Source of the DNA: Aphodosoma sp045614825
GTDB lineage: Bacteria; Bacteroidota; Bacteroidia; Bacteroidales; Paludibacteraceae
Assembly: GCA_045614825.1 (NCBI GenBank)
Contig: JAZLDO010000105.1
Location: 1 to 43,159, forward strand
Direction of reading: 5' to 3'
Length of the DNA stretch: 43,159 bases
The translations under genes were made by a program, and so were the position numbers. The notes under the pieces were generated by a model. That model was not told the DNA's origin and searched no databases. It was given only the letters and a program-made list of their open reading frames with translations. The first letter of the stretch is position 1, and the number at the start of each line of letters is the position of its first letter. Positions 1-7,675 of this stretch are shown here, piece after piece.

Positions 1-127
1 TGATTGCAAGAAATAAATCATTGTTACGACTACGTTTCACATCAAGGTAATAAATACGTTTACCTGCTTTTACCGACTTAGAGAACACAATTTCTTGCTC
101 TTTTCTCTCATTTTTGAATTCTTCCAT
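1..127 (-). CDS. PUR-family (DUF3276) DNA/RNA-binding protein, 5' part only
   Basis: The reverse strand from an ATG at 127 reads M-E-E-F-K-N-E-R-K-E-Q-E-I-V-F-S-K-S-V-K, then AGKRIYYLDVKRSRNNDLFLAI, and runs off the left edge, so only about 42 residues are visible. The V-F-S-K-x-V-K-A-G-K-R-x-Y-Y-L-D-V-K pattern is that of the small Bacteroidetes PUR-alpha-like proteins (DUF3276), which are thought to bind single-stranded nucleic acid. A good promoter lies 100 bp upstream (226-256, -). The gene is divergent from nusB. The family call rests on the N-terminus only; the rest of the gene is outside the window. Confidence 0.75.
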   Translation of the reverse strand, partial: MEEFKNERKEQEIVFSKSVKAGKRIYYLDVKRSRNNDLFLAI

Positions 128-225
128 ATCAATACAACTCTGTTTTAAATACTTGACTATCAACAAGTCAAATAAAATTAAATTTGTTTAGTTAAAATAA
201 ATAAATAGTGTTTATTTTCAATCTC

Positions 226-256
226 CAAAGTTGTAATTTTTTTTTGACATAACAAA
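226..256 (-). promoter_or_regulatory. Promoter of the PUR-family gene
   Basis: Read on the - strand, a TTTG at 256-253 is followed after exactly 19 nt by CAACTTTG at 233-226. This matches the Bacteroidetes consensus TTTG-N19-TAnnTTTG with one mismatch. The predicted start site leaves a leader of roughly 90 nt before the ATG at 127. Confidence 0.6.
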
Positions 257-352
257 ATATTTTTTAATATTTTTTCAAAAAAAATTTCATCCTCCCCATA
301 CAACAACAGACAACATACTAATATACAATACATTAACACTACTTTAAATCAC

Positions 353-383
353 CAATTCTCAATTCTCAATTCTCAATTCTTAA
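353..383 (+). repeat. Period-7 AATTCTC tandem array
   Basis: Four consecutive copies of the heptamer CAATTCT (complement of TTGAGAA) stand immediately upstream of the nusB promoter. The same heptamer is arrayed at 27393-27433 and 36220-36240, each time in front of a gene. Confidence 0.8.
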
Positions 384-388
384 TTTTA

Positions 389-419
389 TTGCTACTTTCA
401 ATTTTTTTTTGTAACTTTG
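389..419 (+). promoter_or_regulatory. nusB operon promoter
   Basis: TTG at 389-391 and TAACTTTG at 412-419 form a Bacteroidetes -33/-7 pair. Transcription should start near 425, which leaves a leader of about 65 nt to the ATG at 491. It also shows that an open frame reaching back to 389 cannot be the true start of NusB. Confidence 0.7.
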
Positions 420-490
420 CAAATCATAAAGTCGCAAACATAGTAGTCTTACTACTTACGACTTATTACTTACTACTTCATTTAAGCGTA

Positions 491-1504
491 ATGATCAATA
501 GAGCCCTTTTAAGAATTAAGGTAGCACAAGTTTTGTATGCTTGCTTTGCAAAAGAAAATGCCGACCTTCAAACGGCAGAAAACGAATTGCAATTGAGCAT
601 ACAGAAGTCGTATGATTTATACCACTACTTATTGCTACTTATTGCAGAATCTCGCAGATATACAGAAGTCAAAGCAGATTCTCTTCGCGACCGTATAGGT
701 GGTGTTCGTGTAAACGAAATGTTTAACGAACAATTCATGAACAACAAATTTGCCCGCCAATTAGGAGAAAACACAGAGTTATATTCCTATGCAAACGAAC
801 GCGGATTAACTTGGGCAGAAAACACCGACTTTATAAAATATTTAATATCGCAAATCAATCGTCGTGAATACTACTGTCTATACATAGCCAAAAAGAATCC
901 TTCGTATGGAGAAGACAAAAAATTCTGGCGAGATATTATCGCTAACGAATTTCAAGAAAACGAACAATTCGATCTTCTCCTCGAACAACAATCTATCTAT
1001 TGGAGCGATGATATGGATATTGTTTTCAGTTTCGTAGAAAAAACTATCAAACAATTCAAAGAAGAAAACGGAGCAGACCAACCTCTTCTCCCAATGTACA
1101 AAGACGAGGCAGATAAAACATTTGCATTCAAACTACTCGACTCGGTTCTTCTTCACAACGACGAACTCGAAAATATAATTACAAAATACCTCGTCGATTG
1201 GGACATCAACCGAGTAGCTAAGATGGACTTAGTTATACTAAAAGCCGCTATTGCAGAACTACTCTATTTCTCAACAATACCTGTAAACGTAACACTTGAT
1301 GAATATATCGAACTTGCAAAATATTACGGCACAAAGAAAAGTAGTAAATTCATCAATGGTGTACTCGACAAAGTAGTCCAAGAACTTCGTGAAACAAGCG
1401 AACTCAGCAAATTCAAACTTTCAAATAAAAAATCAAAAAGCAAAGCCTCTTCCGAACTCAAAGAGTCAGAAACTAACTCTGAAACCGAAGAAACTAACAA
1501 CTAA
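491..1504 (+). CDS. nusB: Transcription antitermination factor NusB (long Bacteroidetes form)
   Basis: The product is a 337-residue protein beginning MINRALLRIKVAQVLYACF. The C-terminal half carries the NusB fold signature: a helix around 'DINRVAKMDLVILKAAIAELLYF' and then 'PVNVTLDEYIELAKYYGTKKSSKFINGVLDKV'. NusB with NusE (S10) binds boxA RNA and supports antitermination of rRNA transcription. Bacteroidetes NusB proteins carry a long N-terminal extension, as here, and this one ends in a charged K/S/E tail of about 30 residues. I place the start at 491 because the frame upstream of it overlaps the promoter at 412-419. It heads a run yajC-ybbR-coaE-mtgA. Confidence 0.92.
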   Translation: MINRALLRIKVAQVLYACFAKENADLQTAENELQLSIQKSYDLYHYLLLLIAESRRYTEVKADSLRDRIGGVRVNEMFNEQFMNNKFARQLGENTELYSYANERGLTWAENTDFIKYLISQINRREYYCLYIAKKNPSYGEDKKFWRDIIANEFQENEQFDLLLEQQSIYWSDDMDIVFSFVEKTIKQFKEENGADQPLLPMYKDEADKTFAFKLLDSVLLHNDELENIITKYLVDWDINRVAKMDLVILKAAIAELLYFSTIPVNVTLDEYIELAKYYGTKKSSKFINGVLDKVVQELRETSELSKFKLSNKKSKSKASSELKESETNSETEETNN

Positions 1505-1574
1505 GACATTGTTTCTCTCTCCTCTCTCTGCATAATTTGTATGAGAAAAGAGTAAAAAACACTAACAACTATTC

Positions 1575-1591
1575 ACTAATAACTAATAACT
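1575..1591 (+). repeat. ACTAATAAC leader word upstream of yajC
   Basis: The yajC leader contains ACTAATAACTAATAACTA directly before the A-rich start region. The same wording is found in the leaders of lon (23921-23950) and kbl (30789-30824). Confidence 0.6.
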
Positions 1592-1598
1592 ATAAAAA

Positions 1599-1928
1599 AT
1601 GTTAACAACAATCTTATTGCAAGCTGCTACAGCAGAAGGCGCACAAGGCGCAGGATGGATGAATATGGTAATGTTGCTCCTCATCTTCGTTATCTTCTAC
1701 TTCTTCATGATTCGTCCTCAAACTAAACGCCAAAAAGAGATTAAAAAATTTCAAGACTCTCTCGAAAATGGCAAAACAGTTATCACTCAAGGCGGTATCT
1801 ACGGACGAGTACGCGAAGTAAAAGACAACTATGTACTTATTGAAATTGCTGATGGTGTAAAAATCCGTGTTAATAAAAACATGGTTTTCGATTCTCCTGA
1901 AGATGCATCTCAACAACCAACAAAATAA
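1599..1928 (+). CDS. yajC: Preprotein translocase subunit YajC
   Basis: This is a 109-residue protein with one membrane segment at about residues 18-37 (MNMVMLLLIFVIFYFFMIRP). The hallmark RPQTKRQKEIKKFQDSLENG and the short beta-rich C-terminal domain (VITQGGIYGRVREVKDNYVLIEI) follow. YajC associates with SecDF in the inner membrane and assists Sec export. Length and layout are normal for the family. It lies 94 bp after nusB and 12 bp before the YbbR-domain gene, so it is likely co-transcribed with both. Confidence 0.95.
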   Translation: MLTTILLQAATAEGAQGAGWMNMVMLLLIFVIFYFFMIRPQTKRQKEIKKFQDSLENGKTVITQGGIYGRVREVKDNYVLIEIADGVKIRVNKNMVFDSPEDASQQPTK

Positions 1929-1940
1929 TCTTAATAAATT

Positions 1941-2930
1941 ATGAATTTCAAACGCTTTTTGGTATTCATTAAGCGACAAATAAATAAAGTTGCTACATTC
2001 TTGAAATCTCGAGATGTAGTAACTTTTTTATTCTTTTTTGTCCTCGCTTTTTTCTTATGGTATATGTATAGCATTGGCGCTCAACGCCAAGTTAGTCGCC
2101 AAATACCGATAAAATATGTCGGCATACCTGAAGATATTCAATTAGACAAATCTCTACCTGAAAAATTAGGTTTCGTAATCAAAGATGAAGGTAAAACTAT
2201 TTGGGGATATAATAGAAGTATATTTGACACACTAACAATAGATTTATCAGAAACATTCGCTCAAAACAAAGTTGTTGAATTGAAATTTGAAGAACAATTT
2301 AAACAAATATCATCTCAACTTTCACCGACAACCAAAGTTATTGATTTATCTCCTAACTATTTTACAACAAAATATATTCGCCTATATTCTAAATCGGTGC
2401 CAGTAGTACTAAGCAATGTTATCAAGATGGCACCCCAACATGTAATGTATGATACCATTTCAATTCAACCTAAGCGTGTAACTATATTAGGGACTTCGGA
2501 GTCTATAGATACAATTACATATTTATATATAGAGCCTATTTTAGGTGAATTTGACAAGACTAAAACTGTCATTGCAAACATAATCAAACCTGATGGTGTG
2601 GATTTGAATCGTCCGTCTGTCAACGTAACTATACCTGCTGAAATGTGTACTGAAAAGGAGGTTACTGTACCTATTAGTTTTGAAAATGTACCCAAAGGAA
2701 TCAACATAAAAACGTTTCCTTCGGAAGTGAAAATTCGTTTTAGCGTTAGTCTAAGCCACTATAACTCAGTTACAGAAAACACTTTTAAGGTTATTTTTAA
2801 CTATGAAGACCTCTTACTTGAGAATAAACGAACAACAAACACACTACAATTAGATTATACTTCTGGATATATTTTCAATATACGTTTAACCCCTTCCGAA
2901 GTTGAATATGTTATCGAAAACACAAACTAA
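1941..2930 (+). CDS. YbbR-domain (CdaR-like) membrane-anchored protein
   Basis: This is a 329-residue protein. A cytoplasmic N-terminus of about 30 residues precedes one membrane helix (VTFLFFFVLAFFLWYMYSI, about residues 27-45), and the rest is extracytoplasmic. The body holds YbbR-type beta repeats, e.g. 'KSVPVVLSNVIKMAPQHV' and 'EVTVPISFENVPKGINIKTFP'. In Firmicutes, YbbR proteins (CdaR) modulate the diadenylate cyclase CdaA. In Bacteroidetes the gene sits in this nusB-yajC-ybbR-coaE order and its role is not established. Its last 23 bases overlap coaE, which suggests translational coupling. Confidence 0.8.
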   Translation: MNFKRFLVFIKRQINKVATFLKSRDVVTFLFFFVLAFFLWYMYSIGAQRQVSRQIPIKYVGIPEDIQLDKSLPEKLGFVIKDEGKTIWGYNRSIFDTLTIDLSETFAQNKVVELKFEEQFKQISSQLSPTTKVIDLSPNYFTTKYIRLYSKSVPVVLSNVIKMAPQHVMYDTISIQPKRVTILGTSESIDTITYLYIEPILGEFDKTKTVIANIIKPDGVDLNRPSVNVTIPAEMCTEKEVTVPISFENVPKGINIKTFPSEVKIRFSVSLSHYNSVTENTFKVIFNYEDLLLENKRTTNTLQLDYTSGYIFNIRLTPSEVEYVIENTN

Positions 2931-3516
2931 TAAGATTATAAAAATAGGTATAACTGGAGGCATTGGGTCTGGCAAAAGTATCATATCTTGCTTTCTCAAA
3001 ATAATGGGATTCCCTATTTACGATTCAGACTCGTGGGCAAAAACATTGATGAACGAAAATGAAGATATTAGAAAGTCTCTAATTCTAAAATTCGGAGAAG
3101 AAACATATACATCTGCAGGATTGAATCGTCCTTTTTTAGCACAAAAAATATTCAACGACAAAGAAAATCTTGCTTATGTAAATTCGGTAGTACACCCTAT
3201 TGTAGGTAAACACTTCCTACAATGGAGCGAAAAACAAGATTCAAGTTTAGTATTTATAGAAAGTGCTATCCTTTTTAGTAGCGGTTTTGATAAAATTGTT
3301 GATAAAGTCATATTCGTAGATGCCCCACAAGATATACGTTTAAAACGTGCCATATTGCGAGATAATGCAACTACTGAAACCATTATGGCTCGTATTAAAA
3401 ACCAAACTGAAGGAAATGATTTTGCTTATAGACATTCAGATTTTATAATACTTAACGACAATAAGACACTAATAACTCCACAAATTTTATCCATATTAGA
3501 AAAATTTAATGGTTAA
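2908..3516 (+). CDS. coaE: Dephospho-CoA kinase CoaE
   Basis: The product has 202 residues and catalyses the last step of coenzyme A synthesis, ATP-dependent phosphorylation of dephospho-CoA. Walker A is G17-G-I-G-S-G-K-S24. The CoaE motif D-S-D-x-W-A-K follows near residue 40, and V-H-P-I-V-G near residue 97. I prefer the ATG at 2908; a TTG two codons earlier also opens the frame. The start lies inside the end of the YbbR gene and the stop overlaps the mtgA start by 8 bases. CoaD, the preceding enzyme of the pathway, is encoded on the opposite strand just after mtgA (4279-4719). Confidence 0.93.
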   Translation: MLSKTQTNKIIKIGITGGIGSGKSIISCFLKIMGFPIYDSDSWAKTLMNENEDIRKSLILKFGEETYTSAGLNRPFLAQKIFNDKENLAYVNSVVHPIVGKHFLQWSEKQDSSLVFIESAILFSSGFDKIVDKVIFVDAPQDIRLKRAILRDNATTETIMARIKNQTEGNDFAYRHSDFIILNDNKTLITPQILSILEKFNG

Positions 3517-4243
3517 AAAAAACATTAAAAGCAAAAAGACAAAAATAACATTAGGACGACGCATATGGCGATACACATACAGAACCATACTAATTTTATG
3601 GTTATTATCAGTAGCCCACGTTGTTTTACTAAAATATGCACCTGTGTATTTCACGCCATTAATGATTCTACGCTCGTGCCAATCTATATTTCAAGGCAAA
3701 GCCCCACGCAATGATAAAACGTGGATACCAATCGAACAAATATCACACGAATTGATTGTTGCATGTATTGCAAGCGAAGATAATCTATTTTTAAAACACA
3801 ATGGATTCTCGGAACGAGCCATAAAACAAGCACTAATAGAACGCCTTGAAGGAAAACGTATCCGTGGAGGTAGTACTATATCGCAACAAACAGCAAAAAA
3901 TGTATTCACTTTTGGCTCACGCACATGGTTCCGCAAAGGCATTGAAACCTATTATACTATTTTAATTGAACTAATTTGGGATAAAGAACGGATAATGGAA
4001 GTGTACTTGAATATTGTTGAATTAGGTGATGGTATATATGGAGCTGAGGCTGCATCACGCCACTATTGGGGAATACCGGCAACAAAATTATCCAAATCAC
4101 AATCTGCATTACTAGCAGCTGCATTACCCAATCCTCTACACTATAGCATAACCCGTCCTGGACCATACATGCAAAAACGCCAAAAACAGATACTGGACTT
4201 AATGCCTAAAATGGGTATTATAGATTTAAAAATAAAACAATAA
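3509..4243 (+). CDS. mtgA: Monofunctional peptidoglycan glycosyltransferase (GT51)
   Basis: This 244-residue protein has an N-terminal membrane anchor (about residues 22-42) and a single GT51 domain with no transpeptidase part. It polymerises lipid II into glycan strands at the outer face of the inner membrane. Family motifs seen are I-A-S-E90-D-N-L-F-L-K-H-N-G (catalytic Glu90), R-G-G-S-T-I-S-Q-Q-T-A-K-N, R-K-G-I-E-T-Y-Y, and V-Y-L-N-I-V-E-L-G-D-G-I-Y-G-A-E. The start overlaps the end of coaE. The stop codon lies inside the perfect palindrome at 4234-4279 that terminates the operon. Confidence 0.93.
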   Translation: MVKKNIKSKKTKITLGRRIWRYTYRTILILWLLSVAHVVLLKYAPVYFTPLMILRSCQSIFQGKAPRNDKTWIPIEQISHELIVACIASEDNLFLKHNGFSERAIKQALIERLEGKRIRGGSTISQQTAKNVFTFGSRTWFRKGIETYYTILIELIWDKERIMEVYLNIVELGDGIYGAEAASRHYWGIPATKLSKSQSALLAAALPNPLHYSITRPGPYMQKRQKQILDLMPKMGIIDLKIKQ

Positions 4244-4279
4244 AAACGGTCTAATTAATTAGACCGTTTTTATTGTTTT
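4234..4279. terminator. Bidirectional terminator between convergent mtgA and coaD
   Basis: This is a perfect 46-nt palindrome with centre AATT|AATT, a core of ACGGTCTAATTAATTAGACCGT, and A/T-rich flanks that give a U-run on either strand. The mtgA stop (4241-4243) lies inside it and the coaD stop (4279-4281) touches its right edge, so the two convergent genes share one terminator. Confidence 0.85.
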
Positions 4280-4719
4280 TATGGTAATAAATCCGTAATA
4301 TCACGACCAAATGATGCTAACTCTCGAACTAACGATGAAGATATGTGAGATGTCTCTGCATCTGAAATTAGAAATATTGTTTCTAATCCTGCTATCCGTC
4401 GATTAGCATCTGCAATAGTACGCTCATACTCGAAATCTGTAACCGATCGTACACCTCGCAATATATATTTTGCGCTATATTGGGCAGCCAAATCCATTGT
4501 CAAAGTTTCATAAGTCACAACCTCAACACGTGACTCCTTAGCATACAATTCACGCAATCGTTCCAAGCGCTCCTCTACAGGCATCCAACCTTTCTTTGCC
4601 CGATTAACCCCTATGGCAATCACCAATTTATCGAACATTGGCAATGCTCGTTCGACAATAGCTTGATGTCCACGAGTAAAAGGATCAAATGAACCTGGGA
4701 ATAGTGCAATTCTCATCAC
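4279..4719 (-). CDS. coaD: Phosphopantetheine adenylyltransferase CoaD
   Basis: The product has 146 residues and makes dephospho-CoA from 4'-phosphopantetheine and ATP. The nucleotidyltransferase signature is present: F-P-G-S-F-D-P-F-T15-R-G-H18, with H18 the T/HxGH histidine. Also present are the RGVRSVTDFEYE block and the C-terminal I-S-S-S-L-V-R motif. It is slightly shorter than the usual 155-165 residues. ATG codons lie at 4719 and 4716; the TGA of the upstream gene overlaps both, which points to coupled translation. It is the last gene of the operon starting at the DUF4827 gene. Confidence 0.93.
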   Translation of the reverse strand: MMRIALFPGSFDPFTRGHQAIVERALPMFDKLVIAIGVNRAKKGWMPVEERLERLRELYAKESRVEVVTYETLTMDLAAQYSAKYILRGVRSVTDFEYERTIADANRRIAGLETIFLISDAETSHISSSLVRELASFGRDITDLLP

Positions 4720-5222
4720 TTTCTCAATTTAAATATTACATTTACTGCTGCAGATTGATCTATAATAGGAATAATCCACAATTCACCTGCAGCAAATGAT
4801 TTTGAAACACGCAATAAATCACCATCTACCTCGCCCCTAAATTGACATACTTCAATTGTCGAACCGCCTTTAGTACATTCTGTTGCATTAAACTCAACAG
4901 TATTACCTGTCAAAGTGTAAGTTCCTTTGTGTATTTCTGCATAAGGCTCATCTGCTCCAGCAGCATGCATATAGACAAACGATAATTCAAAAGTGTTATC
5001 CTCTCCAAAGACTATTGCCGATTTTGCAATATCAGGAGCATAATCACGCACATGGTCGTGATAAAGATACTCTTCTCCATTAGCCATCAATGACTTAATT
5101 TTCCAAGTACCAGACAATTCAGTTTTATCTTGATCTACATTATCGTCTGTTGGATTTGTATTTTCACATGCAACAAATAAAACTAACACTAACGACAATA
5201 AATAAAATGACAATTTTCTCAT
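4716..5222 (-). CDS. Lipocalin-like lipoprotein
   Basis: This is a 168-residue protein with a lipoprotein signal (LSLVLVLFVAC, acylated Cys about residue 19) and then an Asp/Asn-rich linker. A small beta-barrel-like domain begins 'LSGTWKIKSLMANGEE' and contains 'GTYTLTGNTVEFNATECTKGG'. That start (GxWxhxxh) and the alternating strands resemble the lipocalin-like domains common in Bacteroidetes lipoproteins. The ligand is unknown. It lies 16 bp after glmM and overlaps coaD by the stop/start bases. Confidence 0.65.
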   Translation of the reverse strand: MRKLSFYLLSLVLVLFVACENTNPTDDNVDQDKTELSGTWKIKSLMANGEEYLYHDHVRDYAPDIAKSAIVFGEDNTFELSFVYMHAAGADEPYAEIHKGTYTLTGNTVEFNATECTKGGSTIEVCQFRGEVDGDLLRVSKSFAAGELWIIPIIDQSAAVNVIFKLRK

Positions 5223-5238
5223 AATAACCTCCTAATAA

Positions 5239-6630
5239 TTAAATTCTTGCTATACGTTTTATTTCGTCAATTATTGCACCTGCAAATTTATCAGCTTGCT
5301 CACGTGTAGGTGCTTCGGAGTAAACACGAATAATTGGCTCTGTATTTGATTTACGCAAATGCACCCAACCTTGAGGAAAATCTATCTTAACGCCATCAAT
5401 ATCAGTTACCTTGAATTGCTTATAACACCCTTTAATCACACACAATACTCCATCAACATCGATTTGCGGAGTAAGTTCTATTTTGTTTTTAGAAATATAA
5501 TAATTAGGATATTCAGCACGCAATTCACTCACTTTTTTGCCCGATTTAGCTAATTGTGTAAGGAACAATGCCACACCTACCAATGCATCACGACCGCAAT
5601 GCGATGCTGGATAAATCACACCACCATTGCCTTCGCCACCAATTACGGCATTCGTTTCGCGAATCTTAGCCACAACATTCACTTCACCTACAGCTGACGC
5701 GGCATATTTACCTCCATGTTTTGCTGTAATATCAGCCAACGCGCGAGTTGAACTAAGATTCGAAACTGTATTGCCAGGTGTATGACTCAATACATAATCT
5801 GCAATCGAAACCAAAGTATATTCCTCGCCGAACATTTCGCCATTCTCGCAAACAATAGCAAGACGGTCAACATCAGGGTCAACTACGAAACCCACATCGG
5901 CTTTTGTATTGCGGATATGTTCTGATATTTCAGTCAAATGCTCAGGTAGAGGCTCAGGATTATGAGCAAAATGACCTGTAGGTTCACAATTTAATTCTTC
6001 AATTTGCTCCACTCCCAAAGCACGCAACAATTCAGGGATTGCTACACCTCCAATTGAGTTTACTGCATCAACTGCTACTCGAAAACCAGCAGCTCGTATA
6101 GCATCAACATCAACCAATTCAAGTTTCAATACCTCTTCGATATGACGCTGTATATAGTCAGTTTTTTCAATATATTGTCCCAACGTATCTACCTCGCTAT
6201 AAACCACATCATCACTCTCTGCTAAACGAAGCATCTCTTCGCCTTGCTCTTTATCAAGGAATTCGCCTTTCTCGTTGAGCAATTTGAGTGCATTCCATTG
6301 TTTTGGATTATGCGAAGCTGTGAGAATAATACCACCATCGGCACCCTCCATAGTAACAGCGAGTTCTGTTGTCGGAGTAGTAGCCAAACCAATATTTACA
6401 ACATTACATCCACAACCCATCAATGTGCCAATAACTATATTCGACACCATCGCCCCCGACAAACGTGCATCGCGACCTACCACCACAGTACAATCATTTT
6501 TACCATGATAACGCTTCAACCACTCTGCATAGCCAGTAGTAAATTTCACTATATCAATAGGTGAAAGACCTTCACCCACTGTGCCACCTATTGTGCCACG
6601 AATACCCGAAATAGATTTAACGAGAGTCAT
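5239..6630 (-). CDS. glmM: Phosphoglucosamine mutase (alpha-D-phosphohexomutase family)
   Basis: This 463-residue enzyme interconverts glucosamine-6-phosphate and glucosamine-1-phosphate on the way to UDP-GlcNAc. The four family motifs are in order: phosphoserine loop T-A-S106-H-N-P, metal site D251-P-D-V-D-R, sugar loop G-E-G-N-G-G, and phosphate-binding R-K-S-N-T-E-P. Bacteroidetes enzymes of this type are usually annotated GlmM; phosphomannomutase activity cannot be excluded from sequence. It lies 20 bp after the DUF4827 gene in the same operon. Confidence 0.88.
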   Translation of the reverse strand: MTLVKSISGIRGTIGGTVGEGLSPIDIVKFTTGYAEWLKRYHGKNDCTVVVGRDARLSGAMVSNIVIGTLMGCGCNVVNIGLATTPTTELAVTMEGADGGIILTASHNPKQWNALKLLNEKGEFLDKEQGEEMLRLAESDDVVYSEVDTLGQYIEKTDYIQRHIEEVLKLELVDVDAIRAAGFRVAVDAVNSIGGVAIPELLRALGVEQIEELNCEPTGHFAHNPEPLPEHLTEISEHIRNTKADVGFVVDPDVDRLAIVCENGEMFGEEYTLVSIADYVLSHTPGNTVSNLSSTRALADITAKHGGKYAASAVGEVNVVAKIRETNAVIGGEGNGGVIYPASHCGRDALVGVALFLTQLAKSGKKVSELRAEYPNYYISKNKIELTPQIDVDGVLCVIKGCYKQFKVTDIDGVKIDFPQGWVHLRKSNTEPIIRVYSEAPTREQADKFAGAIIDEIKRIARI

Positions 6631-6650
6631 ATTATTTAGATATTTATTTG

Positions 6651-7169
6651 TTATTTTGGAACTCGACGAATTTTCATTTCATAAACATAAGGCACTACTT
6701 CTGAATCATTTCGGCCTAATTTAGACGGAACAATTATACGAGCATGTGCATCCGACTTTTTCATCAACTCAAATGCTTTTTGCCAACCTTCACAACTATT
6801 TATCAAAGAGCCATACATAATTTCATTAGGATAAGGGCGGTCTTGCGTAGTCCAATAATCTTCTACCATCGGATATAAATCAAGCGTTGATTGTTTATAA
6901 CGCAATACTAATTTATCGCCTATGCGCAATGTATCGCCGACTCCCTTTTCGATCAACTGAAAATATATACCATCCTCAAAATGATACATTTCATTTATCG
7001 CAAAAACTGTATCTGCAGGAAATTCGCCAATAAGAGTTATCTCATTACGTTTCAACCAATCTTCAATCAACCTCTCCTCTGCCCTAAGTAGTTGCGAATA
7101 ATTATTACTATTCTCACATGCTGCCAACAACATAAGCAACAACATAGTTCCTAAAAATCTTATTTTCAT
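6651..7169 (-). CDS. DUF4827 lipoprotein
   Basis: This is a 172-residue protein with a lipoprotein signal (LLLMLLAAC, Cys about residue 18). The body 'DWLKRNEITLIGEFPADTVFA ... GIYFQLIEKGVGDTLRIGDKLVLRYK ... SDAHARIIVPSKLGRN' resembles the Bacteroidales DUF4827 family, whose fold is related to FKBP-type domains. The FKBP-like wording (KGVGDTLRIGD, VPSKLG) fits, but prolyl isomerase activity is not implied. It is the first gene of the operon with glmM, the lipocalin-like gene and coaD. Confidence 0.72.
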   Translation of the reverse strand: MKIRFLGTMLLLMLLAACENSNNYSQLLRAEERLIEDWLKRNEITLIGEFPADTVFAINEMYHFEDGIYFQLIEKGVGDTLRIGDKLVLRYKQSTLDLYPMVEDYWTTQDRPYPNEIMYGSLINSCEGWQKAFELMKKSDAHARIIVPSKLGRNDSEVVPYVYEMKIRRVPK

Positions 7170-7231
7170 ATTTTTATACCTTTCTGTTATTATGCCAGTT
7201 TTTTATTCTTATATTTATACCTATTGAAATG

Positions 7232-7239
7232 CAAATTTA
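7232..7239 (-). promoter_or_regulatory. Candidate -7 element of the DUF4827-glmM-coaD operon
   Basis: On the - strand TAAATTTG (7239-7232) matches TAnnTTTG and lies about 60 nt before the ATG at 7169. No clear TTTG was found at the expected -33 spacing, so this is a weak call. Confidence 0.4.
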
Positions 7240-7299
7240 ATAAAAAAATCTGAATATCACTACTATTTTCAGATAAATAAATTTTTTATAACAAATATA

Positions 7300-7329
7300 T
7301 TGATATATCAGAAAATTTTTGTAACTTTG
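7300..7329 (+). promoter_or_regulatory. tRNA-Arg promoter
   Basis: TTG at 7300-7302 and TAACTTTG at 7322-7329 give a standard Bacteroidetes promoter. Transcription should start near 7336, about 47 nt before the mature tRNA. Confidence 0.65.
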
Positions 7330-7382
7330 CACTCGCAAAAGTTGAGGGAAAATTGTATTCGAATTTCAACTTATTAAGTGTT

Positions 7383-7459
7383 GGTCTCGTAGCTCAGCTG
7401 GATAGAGCAACAGCCTTCTAAGCTGTGGGTCGTGGGTTCGAATCCCGCCGGGATCACCA
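7383..7459 (+). tRNA. tRNA-Arg (anticodon TCT)
   Basis: A 77-nt cloverleaf is visible. The acceptor GGTCTCG pairs with CGGGATC (two G-T wobbles), with discriminator A and an encoded CCA. The anticodon stem is ACAGC/GCTGT with loop CTTCTAA, so the anticodon is TCT at 7417-7419 and reads AGA/AGG. The T arm has GTGGG-TTCGAAT-CCCGC and the D arm has AGCTCAGCTGGATAGAGCA. Its own promoter and terminator flank it. Confidence 0.96.
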
Positions 7460-7468
7460 AAAACACAC

Positions 7469-7506
7469 AAAATGCTGATTAACTATTTTGTTAGTCAGCA
7501 TTTTTT
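7469..7506 (+). terminator. Terminator after tRNA-Arg
   Basis: AATGCTGA at 7471-7478 pairs with TCAGCATT at 7495-7502, extended inward by a T-G wobble and TAAC/GTTA, with a 6-nt loop and a T6 run after the stem. Confidence 0.85.
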
Positions 7507-7675
7507 ATAATTACCTTCTTCTGCATAGATTAAATTATTCAATGAAAAAGCAAAAAAAAGTAAGGTAAATAAGCTTTTACAAACAAAAAGACCAACGACA
7601 TCGACAAGTTTGTCATGCCATTGGCCCAATAATATATAGTTCCACACGATGTTTCGTATGTTTTTTCTATCATCA

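Larger units (their letters stand above)
128..490. other. Divergent intergenic region PUR gene / nusB
   Basis: This AT-rich spacer of about 360 bp has no credible protein gene. It contains the - promoter at 226-256, a period-7 AATTCTC array at 353-383, the + promoter of nusB at 389-419, and a low-complexity nusB leader built of TTACTACTTACGACTT-like words (445-475). Confidence 0.7.

Noticed and set aside
389..490. N-terminal extension of NusB (34 residues)
   Set aside because: The extension overlaps the promoter TAACTTTG at 412-419 and the translated text is low complexity. The family start MINRALLRIKV is at 491.
1614..1979. 121-codon frame antisense to yajC
   Set aside because: It is a full shadow of yajC, and its composition and position give no independent support.
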